Assembly: GCF_000380185.1 (NCBI RefSeq)
Contig: NZ_KB904746.1
Span: 186,001-250,000, forward strand
Direction of reading: 5' to 3'
Origin: Thiofilum flexile DSM 14609
GTDB taxonomy: Bacteria > Pseudomonadota > Gammaproteobacteria > Thiotrichales > Thiotrichaceae
Length of the DNA: 64,000 nucleotides
Position numbers and translations under genes: made by a program. Below the pieces are notes generated by a model, which worked only from the letters and a program-made list of their open reading frames with translations, had not been told where the DNA came from and did no database searches. This document shows, piece after piece, positions 42,794-53,156 of this stretch (position 1 is the first letter of the stretch; the number at the start of each line of letters is the position of its first letter).

Positions 42794-43798
42794 TTAGTGT
42801 CTTCTAAGCGGGGGACGCGGACAAGCAAACGCATCATTACTAGAATAGACCGCATAATGATTAGGCTTGTTATCGAGACGAATTAATTCAACACGATAAG
42901 TCCCCGCTTTACCCGTTACATCAAATGCAATGGAGCGGTTCAATAACTTAGTATTCAACTCAGCCAATTCAGATAGTGATCCATAAATTATTTCTTTACC
43001 AGGTATACTTCCCGCTTCATGAATTAGACGTGTTAAATCCTGAGGTACACCTTGATTAGGGGCGATAGTAGGACTATTAGGATCTAAGCGCACAGGGGCT
43101 GTAGTGCCATCAGGAAAAGGTAAACGTATAATAGCAGCGCGATTTTTGGTGTTATGAATATAAGCCCAAAATGCTTTTTCATTGATTTCAAATAGACGAT
43201 ACTGCTTAACTAGAGGTAGACTATTGATTGAAAGCTTTTTATCTTTGCAACTCGCTATAGTCACATTTTGCTTAATAAGCCCCTTATCCTTCCATGTTAA
43301 ATCTGTGCTTGCTGCCTGCCCTACCGCTATTGTTGCTTGCTTTTGTTTATAAGCTTTTATAGCCTTCAAATACTTATCTTTCTCCACTACCCCTTTGCTA
43401 AACACCCCCGGAAAAGGTGGTTGAAAATTATCACCTTTTAGTAACAGTAAAAATGGATCCTGTTTACCTGAATGTGCTGTTTTAATTTGACCCAAAGTAA
43501 AATGCATAAAGGGATCAAGAGGTACTTTTAACACCGGCGGTACTTTTTTTGCGTTAGTTAAGGCAACACTATCTACTTTAACTATCAGTCTAATGGTATT
43601 AGTCAGGCCCGGCCCCGTGCGGGTATTTGGGTTGGTAATAGCTTTGCCGCTCTTATCGATCATATCCACTCCAACCACGCGACCAATAATTAAATGATCG
43701 GTATTTTGTATTAGCTTCTCATCAGAAACTCGAATAGGTAATGAAGCGGAGGCAATAGTATTCATCACTAATAATAAGCATATGATTAGATATTTCAT
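42794..43798 (-). CDS. Exported protein of unknown function
   Basis: A 334-residue protein with a clear signal peptide (YLIICLLLVMNTIASASL, cleavage near residue 18-19). I do not recognise the rest. Visible features: LIIGRVVGVDM with a following TNTIRLIVKV that suggest a beta-rich N-terminal half, a basic stretch (YLKAIKAYKQKQATIA), and a C-terminal FACPRPPLRRH with one Cys. No lipobox and no catalytic motif is evident. It stands alone between a convergent epimerase gene and an upstream gap of 157 bp. It might bind the envelope, but nothing in the sequence decides this. Confidence 0.6.
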   Translation of the reverse strand: MKYLIICLLLVMNTIASASLPIRVSDEKLIQNTDHLIIGRVVGVDMIDKSGKAITNPNTRTGPGLTNTIRLIVKVDSVALTNAKKVPPVLKVPLDPFMHFTLGQIKTAHSGKQDPFLLLLKGDNFQPPFPGVFSKGVVEKDKYLKAIKAYKQKQATIAVGQAASTDLTWKDKGLIKQNVTIASCKDKKLSINSLPLVKQYRLFEINEKAFWAYIHNTKNRAAIIRLPFPDGTTAPVRLDPNSPTIAPNQGVPQDLTRLIHEAGSIPGKEIIYGSLSELAELNTKLLNRSIAFDVTGKAGTYRVELIRLDNKPNHYAVYSSNDAFACPRPPLRRH

Positions 43799-43955
43799 GT
43801 CTTTTCTCTGTATCGTTTAGCAAGTGAAAGTTGGTTGTTTTATTAAATCTATCTAAACACTCATTAAAATACCGTGAGATATTCACCTTTTATTAAAGCT
43901 TACTATCTTTTAAATGCTATGCCTTAATTATAACAACATACAGGAGTGAGGGATT

Positions 43956-44651
43956 TTATGGACGCAGTGCTGCTTCGGCTGCCATACGTGCATGAATAGC
44001 CGTGGTATCAAATAGTGGAACCATTGCATCTTGCTGATTCACCAATAGCGAAATCTCGGTACACCCTAGAATAATCGCTTGTGCTCCTTGAGCTATCAGC
44101 TCATCCATGATTTTTTGGTATTGAATACGAGACTCCGGCTTGATAATGCCGAGGCATAACTCTTCATAGATAATACGATGGATAATATGTCGGTCTTCTA
44201 AGGGCGGGACGATGACTTGCAGACCATGATGCTCACTCAATCGGGTGCGGTAGAAGGCTTCTTCCATAGTAAAACGCGTCCCCAATAAGCCAACGGTCGA
44301 ATAGCCCGCTTGCTTAATTTCCAACGCGGTGGGGTCAGCAATATGATAGAGCGGTATTGCCACAGCCGCTTCAATACTAGCGGCTACCTTGTGCATGGTA
44401 TTAGTACACAAAATCAAAAAGTCAGCACCCGCCCGCTCCAAAGAGCGAGCAGCATGCGCTAAAATAGCACCCGCTGCTTCCCAATCGCCCACTCGTTGAA
44501 GCTGCTCAATGTCATGAAAATCTACGCTATAAAGAATAATTTTTGCTGAGTGCAAAGCACCTAAACGTTCTTTAATCGTTTCATTAATCTGGCGGTAGTA
44601 AGGAATCGTTGATTCCCAACTCATACCACCAATAAGACCGATAGTTTTCAT
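43956..44651 (-). CDS. Aspartate/glutamate racemase family protein
   Basis: A 231-residue cofactor-independent racemase. The two catalytic Cys lie in LILCTNTMHK and IILGCTEISLLV, and the start KTIGLIGGMSWEST is that of the aspartate racemase/YgeA group. YgeA-type enzymes act on several amino acids, so the substrate (Asp, Glu or another) is not fixed by sequence. It is 12 bp downstream of lspA and may be co-transcribed with ileS-lspA. D-amino acid supply for the cell wall is a possible role. Confidence 0.88.
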   Translation of the reverse strand: MKTIGLIGGMSWESTIPYYRQINETIKERLGALHSAKIILYSVDFHDIEQLQRVGDWEAAGAILAHAARSLERAGADFLILCTNTMHKVAASIEAAVAIPLYHIADPTALEIKQAGYSTVGLLGTRFTMEEAFYRTRLSEHHGLQVIVPPLEDRHIIHRIIYEELCLGIIKPESRIQYQKIMDELIAQGAQAIILGCTEISLLVNQQDAMVPLFDTTAIHARMAAEAALRP

Positions 44652-44663
44652 ACAGCGAACAAC

Positions 44664-45188
44664 TTATTCCAATTGATGCGAGGCAAAGATTCCAATAAAA
44701 ATCATCATCGCTGCTCCAACCGTAATGGCAATATCGGCTATGTTAAAAGTAGCGAAATGATAATTTTGCATCCAAAACGGAATATCAAAATAGACATCAA
44801 TAAAATCCACTACCTTACCGTGCAGAATACGATCAATAAAATTACCCACCGCCCCGCCTAAAATCAGGGCTAGCGCACTCGCCACCCACGGACGATCAGC
44901 AGGTAATTTATGCAACCAGCGAATAATCACCCCACTGACTATCACCGCCAGAGCGGCAAACATCCATACTTGCCACCCTTCGTGATTCGCTAAAAAGCCA
45001 AATGCAGCACCTTTGTTATAGGCCAAGGTCATATTCAAATGCGGAAAAACAGGCACCGGCTGTGCTTCTAGCAAATTAGATTCGGCCATCCATTTCGTTA
45101 GTTGATCGACGGCGATAATCACCGCCGCCAACCATAGCCAGTGCAGCATACCTATGGATGAACGCTCATTAGAGGCTACATTATGCAT
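44664..45188 (-). CDS. lspA: Lipoprotein signal peptidase
   Basis: A 174-residue inner membrane aspartyl protease that removes signal peptides from diacylated prolipoproteins. It has four membrane helices and the family blocks [40 protein letters not shown] with the first catalytic Asp, VDFIDVYF and [11 protein letters not shown] with the second. I chose ATG 45188, which overlaps the ileS stop by 8 bp and has GGGGAG 10 bp upstream; a longer frame to 45257 lies inside ileS. The ileS-lspA linkage is conserved. Lipoproteins in this window (5'-nucleotidase, cytochrome c) would be substrates. Confidence 0.93.
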   Translation of the reverse strand: MHNVASNERSSIGMLHWLWLAAVIIAVDQLTKWMAESNLLEAQPVPVFPHLNMTLAYNKGAAFGFLANHEGWQVWMFAALAVIVSGVIIRWLHKLPADRPWVASALALILGGAVGNFIDRILHGKVVDFIDVYFDIPFWMQNYHFATFNIADIAITVGAAMMIFIGIFASHQLE

Positions 45189-47997
45189 ACTGACGCAGCT
45201 CCCCTGCTCCTTCGATATTATCAATGCAACGCCCACAGAGTTCAGGATGCGCTGCATGAGTTCCTACATCCGCCCGCTGATGCCAGCAACGATCACATTT
45301 AGCATAGGTTGATGGATAAGCATAAATTGCTAACCCACTACCTACCTCGACCGCATCACTCGGCTTTTGGTTATAGGGGTAGAGATGAGTCGCTGAAGTA
45401 ATAAATACAAAGCGTAACTCATCACTCGCATTTAGACTCGCTAGCGCACTATTGGCCTCAGCATCCGTATAGATAGCCACTTCAGCGGCTAAACCAGCCC
45501 CAATTTTACCCGCCACCCGCAATACTTCTAATTGCTTAGAGACCGCTTCACGTAGGGCAAAAATCTGCTCCCAATCGGCTGCTGTTAGCGTGCTATTGGC
45601 ATCTAAAGGCGCTAAACCTTGATACCAGGTGGTGAATAATACCGATTCTGGTGCATTTTGCTGCGGTAATGCTTGCCAAATTTCCTCCGCCGTAAAACTC
45701 AAAATCGGATATAACCAGCGCACCATCGCCTGCAGAATATGATAAGCCGCCGTTTGTGCGGAGCGTCGACCTTGGCTATTCGCCTGCATGGTGTACTGGC
45801 GATCTTTGGTAATATCGAGGAATAAGCTACCCATTTCATGCGTACAGAAGTTTTGCACTTCTTGCACCACCCGATGGAATTGGTAATCACTATAAGCCTT
45901 GATCACGCGCTGTTGGACTTGATAAGCCTGATCGAGTGCCCACCGATCTAAGGGCAGCATCTGCTCCACAAGCACTAGATTCTGCTCAGGATTAAAGTCA
46001 CTCAGATTAGCCAATAAAAAGCGCGAGGTATTACGCATGCGCCGATAGGCATCCGCCGTGCGCTTGAGAATGTCTTTAGAGACACTGATCTCGCCACTAT
46101 AGTCCGTACTAGCGACCCATAGGCGTAAAATATCCGCGCCCAGATCATCCGTCACCTCTTGCGGCGCGATAATATTACCGAGGGACTTAGACATTTTCTG
46201 TCCCTTCTCATCCACGGTAAAACCATGCGTCAATACCGCGCGATAGGGCGCTACTTCATTCATCGCAATCGAAGTTAACAAGGAAGAGTGGAACCACCCC
46301 CGATGCTGATCCGAACCCTCTAAATACATAGCCGCAGGGAAACGTAGAGCAGGGTCTGTCTCCAAGACTGAGTAGTGCGTCGTTCCTGAGTCAAACCAGA
46401 CGTCTAGAGTATCCGTGGTTTTGTCATAGTGTTCGGCATCCGTATCTAATAGCTCAGCCTTATCCAAAGCAAACCACGCATCAATGCCCTCTCTTTCAAT
46501 CCGCTGTGCCACTTCCTCAAACAATATTTCAGTCCGGGGATGTAGCTCTCCGGTTTCCTTGTGAATGAATAAGGTAATCGGCACACCCCAAGTCCGTTGA
46601 CGTGAAATACACCAATCCGGGCGATTCGCAATCATGCCCTCAATTCGAGCTTGCCCCCATTCAGGCACCCATTGCACATCCTTTTGGATTGCATTTAAGG
46701 CTTTAGCACGCAAACCTTCTTTATCCATACTGATAAACCATTGCGGGGTCGCACGGAAAATCAACGGCGTTTTATGCCGCCAACAATGGGGGTAACTATG
46801 ATTGAGTTTACCTTGAGCTAATAAGGCGTGATGCTCCTTAAGCACCTCTAGGATATGTGGCCCTACTTTATGCACAGATTCGCCTGCAAAATACTGCACG
46901 GACGGCAAAAAGTTACCATCCCCACCAACAGGGTTATTGACGGGTAAACCGTATTGCTTTCCGACCACAAAGTCCTCTTGACCATGCGCCGGAGCGGTAT
47001 GTACGGCTCCTGTACCAGCCTCGAGCGTCACATGCTCACCTAATATCACCGGTACTTGGCGGGTATAGAAAGGATGTTGTAATTTTAAACCTTCCAGCAC
47101 TTGACCTTTGAAGGTGGTCAATACGGTCACATTCTCCAATTTAGCCCGTTTAAGGACGTCCTCAGACAAACCCTCGGCGACGATTAAGCGCTCGGTGCCC
47201 GTATCTAAGACCACATAATCTAAGTCTTTATTTAAAGCCACCGCCTCATTCGCTGGTAATGTCCACGGGGTAGTTGTCCAGATGACAATAGAGGCTGTTC
47301 CATGCCCCGCTGCTTGCGGTACACGTTGTAGGAGGTCAGCCTCATCTATTACTGCAAAGCGTACATCAATCGAGTAAGAATACTTATCCTGATACTCCAC
47401 CTCTGCCTCAGCGAGTGCCGAGCCGCAATCCGTACACCAATGCACCGGCTTAAAGCCTTTATAGACATGCCCCTGAGCCACGATCTTGCCCAATGCCCGT
47501 ACAATATTGGCTTCAGTCTTAAAGTTCATGGTCAGATAAGGATTATCCCAATCCCCTAAGACGCCTAAGCGAATAAAGTCCTTGCGTTGTAAATCGATTT
47601 GCTCTTTAGCAAATTCACGGCAAGCCTTACGAAAGGTAAAGGGATCGACCACTACACCGGCTCGCCCAATCGTATCTTCTACTTTTTTCTCAATGGGCAA
47701 ACCATGGCAATCCCAGCCCGGTACATAGGGGGAATCATAGCCATCTAAGGTTTTAGATTTAACAATAATATCTTTAAGGATTTTATTAACCGCATGACCG
47801 ATGTGGATTATGCCATTGGCATAAGGGGGGCCATCGTGTAAAACAAATTTGGGACGTCCAGCCGCTAAAATACGCAACTTCTGGTAGAGCTGGCGCTCTG
47901 TCCAATCTTTTAACATCCCCGGTTCGCGTTTAGCGAGATCGCCACGCATAGGAAAAGAAGTTGTCGGCAAATTTAGCGTGTGTTTGTAATCCGTCAT
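45181..47997 (-). CDS. ileS: Isoleucyl-tRNA synthetase
   Basis: A 938-residue class I aminoacyl-tRNA synthetase, the same length as E. coli IleS. The catalytic domain has the HIGH motif ([10 protein letters not shown]) and KMSKS ([10 protein letters not shown]). The editing domain carries [16 protein letters not shown] and [14 protein letters not shown]. The C-terminal zinc site is CDRCWHQR and CGRC. I chose the second ATG (47997, [11 protein letters not shown]) since AGGA lies 7 bp before it and E. coli begins MSDYK. ribF, commonly upstream, is absent here; the upstream neighbour is a divergent Deg-type protease. Confidence 0.97.
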   Translation of the reverse strand: MTDYKHTLNLPTTSFPMRGDLAKREPGMLKDWTERQLYQKLRILAAGRPKFVLHDGPPYANGIIHIGHAVNKILKDIIVKSKTLDGYDSPYVPGWDCHGLPIEKKVEDTIGRAGVVVDPFTFRKACREFAKEQIDLQRKDFIRLGVLGDWDNPYLTMNFKTEANIVRALGKIVAQGHVYKGFKPVHWCTDCGSALAEAEVEYQDKYSYSIDVRFAVIDEADLLQRVPQAAGHGTASIVIWTTTPWTLPANEAVALNKDLDYVVLDTGTERLIVAEGLSEDVLKRAKLENVTVLTTFKGQVLEGLKLQHPFYTRQVPVILGEHVTLEAGTGAVHTAPAHGQEDFVVGKQYGLPVNNPVGGDGNFLPSVQYFAGESVHKVGPHILEVLKEHHALLAQGKLNHSYPHCWRHKTPLIFRATPQWFISMDKEGLRAKALNAIQKDVQWVPEWGQARIEGMIANRPDWCISRQRTWGVPITLFIHKETGELHPRTEILFEEVAQRIEREGIDAWFALDKAELLDTDAEHYDKTTDTLDVWFDSGTTHYSVLETDPALRFPAAMYLEGSDQHRGWFHSSLLTSIAMNEVAPYRAVLTHGFTVDEKGQKMSKSLGNIIAPQEVTDDLGADILRLWVASTDYSGEISVSKDILKRTADAYRRMRNTSRFLLANLSDFNPEQNLVLVEQMLPLDRWALDQAYQVQQRVIKAYSDYQFHRVVQEVQNFCTHEMGSLFLDITKDRQYTMQANSQGRRSAQTAAYHILQAMVRWLYPILSFTAEEIWQALPQQNAPESVLFTTWYQGLAPLDANSTLTAADWEQIFALREAVSKQLEVLRVAGKIGAGLAAEVAIYTDAEANSALASLNASDELRFVFITSATHLYPYNQKPSDAVEVGSGLAIYAYPSTYAKCDRCWHQRADVGTHAAHPELCGRCIDNIEGAGELRQYA

Positions 47998-48205
47998 CAT
48001 GCTATCCTGTTAATGTTCTGGCTCACTAGCCACCTTAAGGGGCGAAGAATAGCAAGTTTTCCTTTAAAAACCGATAACTTCATCTATGACTTGGTAATTT
48101 TCGTGATTTCGGGCTAATGTAGGGGCTAGGAATGACACAGGGATGTCACTCATTTTAAATTAAAAACTTTACTGGCTCCCGATAAGTTGATCTTAGGATT
48201 AAATA

Positions 48206-49846
48206 ATGAAACTAAAATATATTGGCTATCTTACTGTATTCGGTCTAGGGCTTTTAACATCCAATCTTTATGCTGCTGCAAGCCCTACAAGCACCTCAGC
48301 TAAAAGTAACGCCAGCACGAGTGCTGAAATATTGGGGGGTGACGATAAGTCGACACAGGATCAGCGCCGCCTAATTAAGGATGCGGTGGTTCATGTTTAT
48401 GTGGTCAAACACGCTTACGATACCTTATCCCCTTGGAACTCAGACACGCAAAAAGGCTCTGGTTCGGGTTTAATTATCGAGGGGGGCTTGATTCTTACCA
48501 ATGCCCATGTTGCCGCTGATGCGACTTTTATTGAAGTTCAACGCCACGGTGAAACAGAGCGTCATGAGGCAGAGGTTGTGAATATCTCGCATGAGGCTGA
48601 TCTGGCTTTATTACGTCCGAAAGATAAAACTATCTATAAGGATGTTAAACCCTTAGAGCTAGGCGACTTACCCAAAATGCAGCAGCCAATTGAAGTCTAT
48701 GGCTTTCCTATTGGGGGTAATACCTTAAGCGTTACCCGTGGGGTAGTATCACGCATCGAAAAACAAGATTACGTGCATACTGGCGAAAACCTCTTAGCTG
48801 CTCAAGTCGATGCTGCGATTAACTTTGGTAATAGTGGCGGCCCCGTAGTCTCTAATGGCAAAGTGGTAGGGGTAGCCATGCAATCGGGGTTTTTAACCGA
48901 AAATATTGGTTATATGATCCCCACTCCGATCATTCGTCACTTTTTAGATGATATAAAAGATAAAAAAGTGAATGGCTTTGGTTTTCCGGGGTTTTTAGTA
49001 CAGTCCATGGAAAACCCATCCATGCGTCGTAAATATAACTTAACACCAGAGCAAACGGGTGTATTAGTGTATAAGGTGTATTCTGATACGCCGGCGGCTA
49101 AAGATAATTTAATCCGCGAGGGCGATATTATTACCCAAGTCGATGGCTACTCTATCCAAAATAATGGCACCGTCGAATTTCGTCCGGGGGAGTATATTGA
49201 TTATACTCACTATGTAGATCTACATCAGCTCGGTGAAGTGGTTAAATTCACGCTCTTACGCGACGCTAAACCTCAAGAGATTACTTTACTATTAGATCGT
49301 CCGGGCAAAGACTATTTGTTAGTCAAACCTCGGCAATACGATTTTCAGCCTACTTATGTGATTTATGGCGGCTTTGTGTTTATGCCTTTGAATCATAATA
49401 TACTCCGTGCTCTAGACCCCGTACCCGTAGGACTTTCAGCACTCTCTCAAGAGCCACCCACTAAAGATCGCTCTGAGGTGGTGTTAATGACCAAAGTACT
49501 ACCCGCAGATATTAATAAAGATTACCATCAGGCTAATAATGTAGTGATTACTAAAGTCAATGGTAAACCCATTAAAAACTTCCGTGAATTCTATGAGCAA
49601 ATGGAAGCAAGTAATGATGAGTTTATTAAATTACAAGCCGATGATGGATTTCAGATCGTGATTGAGCGGGCTGAGGCAAAACGTAAGCAACCCGATATTT
49701 TATTGCGTTATGGTGTTAATGCTGATCGCTCTAAGGACTTGCTAAGTATAAAAGCTCCGACTAGCATGGCAGATACCAAGGCTGTCACGAGCGAAGCGCA
49801 AGTGACACCTCCCGAAAAAACCCCTGATAGCAAACCTAAGATCTAA
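48206..49846 (+). CDS. Deg/HtrA-type periplasmic serine protease
   Basis: A 546-residue exported protease with a signal peptide ending near LYAAA (residue 21-25). The S1C domain has His101 (LTNAHVAAD), Asp132 (HEADLALLRP) and Ser210 (NFGNSGGPVVS). A PDZ domain follows (GVLVYKVYSDTPAAKDNLIREGDIIT-type segment at about 285-330). A further C-terminal part resembles the second PDZ-like domain of plant Deg9/Deg10-type enzymes more than DegP. The stop codon directly abuts the mutL start (TAAATG), so it heads the mutL-miaA cluster. It likely degrades damaged periplasmic proteins. Confidence 0.85.
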   Translation: MKLKYIGYLTVFGLGLLTSNLYAAASPTSTSAKSNASTSAEILGGDDKSTQDQRRLIKDAVVHVYVVKHAYDTLSPWNSDTQKGSGSGLIIEGGLILTNAHVAADATFIEVQRHGETERHEAEVVNISHEADLALLRPKDKTIYKDVKPLELGDLPKMQQPIEVYGFPIGGNTLSVTRGVVSRIEKQDYVHTGENLLAAQVDAAINFGNSGGPVVSNGKVVGVAMQSGFLTENIGYMIPTPIIRHFLDDIKDKKVNGFGFPGFLVQSMENPSMRRKYNLTPEQTGVLVYKVYSDTPAAKDNLIREGDIITQVDGYSIQNNGTVEFRPGEYIDYTHYVDLHQLGEVVKFTLLRDAKPQEITLLLDRPGKDYLLVKPRQYDFQPTYVIYGGFVFMPLNHNILRALDPVPVGLSALSQEPPTKDRSEVVLMTKVLPADINKDYHQANNVVITKVNGKPIKNFREFYEQMEASNDEFIKLQADDGFQIVIERAEAKRKQPDILLRYGVNADRSKDLLSIKAPTSMADTKAVTSEAQVTPPEKTPDSKPKI

Positions 49847-51820
49847 ATGACGATACGGCAACTACCTCCTCACTTAATCAATCAAATTGCAGCAGGTGAG
49901 GTGGTAGAGCGCCCTGCCTCTGTTATTAAAGAACTCGTCGAAAATGCCCTTGATGCTCACTCTACTCAGATCGATATTGATATTGAACAAGGTGGCCTTA
50001 AGCGGATTCGGGTACGTGATAATGGCTCCGGTATTCCTAAAGAGGAACTAGCCCTTGCACTAAGTCGCCATGCCACCAGTAAAATTTTTACTCTGGACGA
50101 TTTAGAGCATATCCAAAGCCTCGGTTTTCGCGGTGAGGCTCTGCCTAGTATTGCCTCCGTATCGCGTTTAACCTTGCGCTCTAACTTTAACGAGGCGAAT
50201 GAAGGCTGGCAAATCCAAGGGGATGGGCATGATATACTACAAGCCCCCGAACCCGCGCCGCATGCGGTAGGCACAACGGTTGATGTGGTGGATTTATTTT
50301 TTAATGTGCCCGCACGCCGTAAGTTCCTTAAAACCGAAGCTACTGAATTTCGTCATATTGAGGATATGGTCAAAAAGCTGGCGATGAGTCGTTTTGATAT
50401 TGGCTTTCACCTGACCCATAACCAGAAAACTATTCTGCGTATTAAAGCCAGCGATGATGAAACGCCTCCAATAAAACGAATTAGTGAGTTATGTGGTTCA
50501 CCTTTTGCCGAGCAAAGCCTCTATTTTGATCATGAGTTAGCAGGTTCACGTTTACGCCTTTGGGGTTGGTTAGGTTTGCCCACTTTTTCGCGTTCTCAAA
50601 CCGATTTGCAATATCTGTATGTGAATGGGCGCTATATTCGGGATAAGTATGTCAATCATGCGATTAAACAAGCTTACCAAGATGTGCTCTATCATGGGCG
50701 TCATCCGGCTTATGTCTTATTCCTAGAATTAGAGCCGCAATGGGTAGATGTGAATGCCCACCCTACTAAACAAGAGGTGCGTTTTCGGGAGGGACGTTTA
50801 GTCCATGATTTTGTCCAGCAAACGATTAGCCAAGCCTTAGCCGATATTCGCCCCCAACATCAAACCCAACCGCAATGGAACACGCTAGACACCACGCAAG
50901 AGTCCGTCCCTTTACCGCAATCCTTAGCTGATTATGGTATTAATAGCGACAATAGTGACCCTGCTCATAGCTCCTATGACAAAACAGATTATGCGTCATA
51001 TTCAGCGTCACCTCGCGCCTCACACAGCTCTAATCCGCCCTCCTTTGCTTATACGCCTACTTACTCCAGACAAGAGCGCCTAAGCCTACCTGTAAAAGAA
51101 ACCATGCAGGCTTATCAACATTGGTTTCAGGACAGCGCGGAAACAGAGCTTAGCCATGAACAGACTACTATCAATCCCACTACTGCTACTTATGATGCGC
51201 TCAACTCCACTACCGCTGTGACTAATCTAGAGGATATACCTCCTTTAGGCTATGCCATTGCCCAATTACAAGGTATTTACATTCTGGCGCAAAATGCTCA
51301 AGGCCTGGTGATTGTAGATATGCATGCTGCTCACGAGCGTATTACCTATGAGCGCTTGAAACACAGTATGGGGCAAGACTCGATACGTTCCCAACCCTTG
51401 CTTGTACCTTTAAGCTTTAATGTGAGCAAAGCTGATGCTGATTTAGCTGATCAATATACGACCTTACTACAGGAATTAGGCTTTGAGATTAGTGTCATGG
51501 GGGTGGAAAAATTAGTCGTCCGCGCAGTACCAAGTTTACTAAAAGACAGCGACATTGAGCGCTTAGTGTGTGATGTGCTAGCTGATCTCAATACCTATGG
51601 CAATACAGTCCGAGTACAACAGGCGATTAATGAACTATTAGCAACCATGGCCTGTCACGGTGCGGTACGAGCTAATCGTGTCTTGACTCTCCCCGAAATG
51701 AATGCCTTACTGCGTGATATGGAACAGACCGAACGTAGTGGACAATGTAATCACGGGCGTCCTACTTGGACGCAAATGAGTTTGGCACAGATTGATAAAT
51801 TATTTATGCGTGGACAATGA
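49847..51820 (+). CDS. mutL: DNA mismatch repair protein MutL
   Basis: A 657-residue GHKL ATPase that couples mismatch recognition by MutS to strand removal. The N-terminal domain has [20 protein letters not shown] (Glu29 is the expected catalytic residue), RDNGSGI and [12 protein letters not shown] Ser/Thr/Pro-rich linker (~345-470) follows. The C-terminal dimer domain has [12 protein letters not shown] (491-502), ACHGAVRAN and QCNHGRPTW (633-641). The former is one residue from the DQHAX2EX4E endonuclease motif, which E. coli MutL lacks. Overlaps miaA by 4 bp. Confidence 0.96.
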   Translation: MTIRQLPPHLINQIAAGEVVERPASVIKELVENALDAHSTQIDIDIEQGGLKRIRVRDNGSGIPKEELALALSRHATSKIFTLDDLEHIQSLGFRGEALPSIASVSRLTLRSNFNEANEGWQIQGDGHDILQAPEPAPHAVGTTVDVVDLFFNVPARRKFLKTEATEFRHIEDMVKKLAMSRFDIGFHLTHNQKTILRIKASDDETPPIKRISELCGSPFAEQSLYFDHELAGSRLRLWGWLGLPTFSRSQTDLQYLYVNGRYIRDKYVNHAIKQAYQDVLYHGRHPAYVLFLELEPQWVDVNAHPTKQEVRFREGRLVHDFVQQTISQALADIRPQHQTQPQWNTLDTTQESVPLPQSLADYGINSDNSDPAHSSYDKTDYASYSASPRASHSSNPPSFAYTPTYSRQERLSLPVKETMQAYQHWFQDSAETELSHEQTTINPTTATYDALNSTTAVTNLEDIPPLGYAIAQLQGIYILAQNAQGLVIVDMHAAHERITYERLKHSMGQDSIRSQPLLVPLSFNVSKADADLADQYTTLLQELGFEISVMGVEKLVVRAVPSLLKDSDIERLVCDVLADLNTYGNTVRVQQAINELLATMACHGAVRANRVLTLPEMNALLRDMEQTERSGQCNHGRPTWTQMSLAQIDKLFMRGQ

Positions 51821-52758
51821 CAACTCTCACCTCACCTCCAGCTATTTTTTTAATGGGGCCTACCGGCACAGGAAAAACGGATTTAGCCGTGGCGCTACGC
51901 CAACAACTACCCGTTGAAATTATTAGCGTTGACTCCGCACTGATTTATCAGGGTATGGATATTGGAACTGCCAAGCCGGATGCCGCCACACTTGTCCAAG
52001 CACCGCATCGTTTGATCGATTTTTTAGATCCCTCTCAGCCCTATTCCGCTGCTCAGTTTCGTGAAGATGCGCTGCGTGAAATGCAGGACATTACGGCTGC
52101 TGGACGTATTCCGCTGCTGGTAGGCGGTACAATGCTGTATTTTCGGGCTTTAGAGCATGGTTTATCCATATTGCCCGATGCTGATCCTGACATTCGCGCT
52201 CAACTTTTAGCTGAGGCGGAACAATTAGGTTGGCAAGCTTTACATAATCAATTGCGAACGATTGACCCGATTGCCGCCGCACGCATTCACCCCAATGATC
52301 CACAACGCTTACAACGAGCGCTTGAGGTATATCGTATTACAGGGAAATCTTTGACCGAGTTACAAAAGGCTACTCAACAGGATAAATGCCCGTATCGACT
52401 GCTTAAATTGGCACTTTTACCAAAAAATCGTGAATGGTTGCATGAACGGCTTGCACAAAGGTTCGACATCATGTTAGAAAACGGTTTATTAATCGAGGTT
52501 GAAAAGCTTTTTCGGCGTGGCGACTTAAGTTCTGCCCTGCCTGCTATACGTTCAGTGGGTTATCGTCAAATTTGGGAGCATCTTGAAGGTAAAATGGACT
52601 ATAACACGATGCGCAATCGTGCTATTGTAGCCACGCGGCAGCTTGCAAAACGTCAAATAACTTGGTTACGCTCAGAGACTAATTTATATACTTACAGTCC
52701 TGAACAACCTAGCCTTCCATCGATTATTTATAACGTTTCGACGTTTATTGATAGATAA
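51817..52758 (+). CDS. miaA: tRNA dimethylallyltransferase
   Basis: A 313-residue enzyme that adds an isopentenyl group to A37 of tRNAs reading UNN codons. It has the P-loop [62 protein letters not shown] and the C-terminal [16 protein letters not shown]. The start overlaps mutL (ATGA). mutL-miaA-hfq-hflX is a standard gammaproteobacterial order. Confidence 0.96.
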   Translation: MTTLTSPPAIFLMGPTGTGKTDLAVALRQQLPVEIISVDSALIYQGMDIGTAKPDAATLVQAPHRLIDFLDPSQPYSAAQFREDALREMQDITAAGRIPLLVGGTMLYFRALEHGLSILPDADPDIRAQLLAEAEQLGWQALHNQLRTIDPIAAARIHPNDPQRLQRALEVYRITGKSLTELQKATQQDKCPYRLLKLALLPKNREWLHERLAQRFDIMLENGLLIEVEKLFRRGDLSSALPAIRSVGYRQIWEHLEGKMDYNTMRNRAIVATRQLAKRQITWLRSETNLYTYSPEQPSLPSIIYNVSTFIDR

Positions 52759-52839
52759 ATGGATATGTCGGATAGACTGATGTTTTTACCCATCCTCAAA
52801 ACTGGTAAGCTTTTAACCGTCGAAGCAATAAACGACTGG

Positions 52840-52862
52840 CTAATGTCTCCTGTTGACATTAG
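52840..52862 (+). promoter_or_regulatory. Inverted repeat in the miaA-hfq gap
   Basis: CTAATGTC and GACATTAG are perfect 8-bp complements around TCCTGTT, and pairing extends by two G-C pairs past a bulge. The hairpin lies 43-66 bp before hfq. In E. coli hfq is made from promoters in and before miaA and represses itself by binding its leader, so a leader hairpin here could be an Hfq-responsive or processing site. A TTGACA inside the right arm has no matching -10 and is probably not a promoter. Confidence 0.4.
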
Positions 52863-52905
52863 ACCATAACAACCACAAACCCGAAGAAGACTTTAGGAGA
52901 AAAGC

Positions 52906-53133
52906 ATGTCGAAAGGGCACACTTTACAAGAACCCTTCCTGAACGCACTGAGAAAGGAACGGATTCCGGTGTCTATTTACCTCGTGAATGGAATTAAATT
53001 ACAGGGGCACGTCGAGTCATTTGATCAATTTGTAGTGCTTTTGGGTAACACTGTAAACCAACTGGTTTACAAGCACGCTATTTCAACCATTGTTCCTGCT
53101 CGTCCTATCAAACTTAATTTGGCTACCGAATAA
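52906..53133 (+). CDS. hfq: RNA chaperone Hfq (short form)
   Basis: A 75-residue Sm-like protein that forms hexameric rings and pairs small RNAs with mRNAs. The Sm1 motif [20 protein letters not shown] and Sm2 [10 protein letters not shown] are intact; the N-terminus ([17 protein letters not shown]) contains the conserved Gln8 and Lys/Arg of the proximal face. It stops right after the core, where E. coli Hfq (102) has a long acidic, disordered tail that helps RNA release. AGGAG is 7 bp upstream of the ATG. Followed after 23 bp by hflX. Confidence 0.97.
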   Translation: MSKGHTLQEPFLNALRKERIPVSIYLVNGIKLQGHVESFDQFVVLLGNTVNQLVYKHAISTIVPARPIKLNLATE

Positions 53134-53156
53134 TAAATATGACGGCTTAATTTATA

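Noticed and set aside
52853-52858. TTGACA as -35 box of an hfq promoter
   Set aside because: No acceptable -10 lies 16-18 bp downstream, and the hexamer is part of a hairpin arm.
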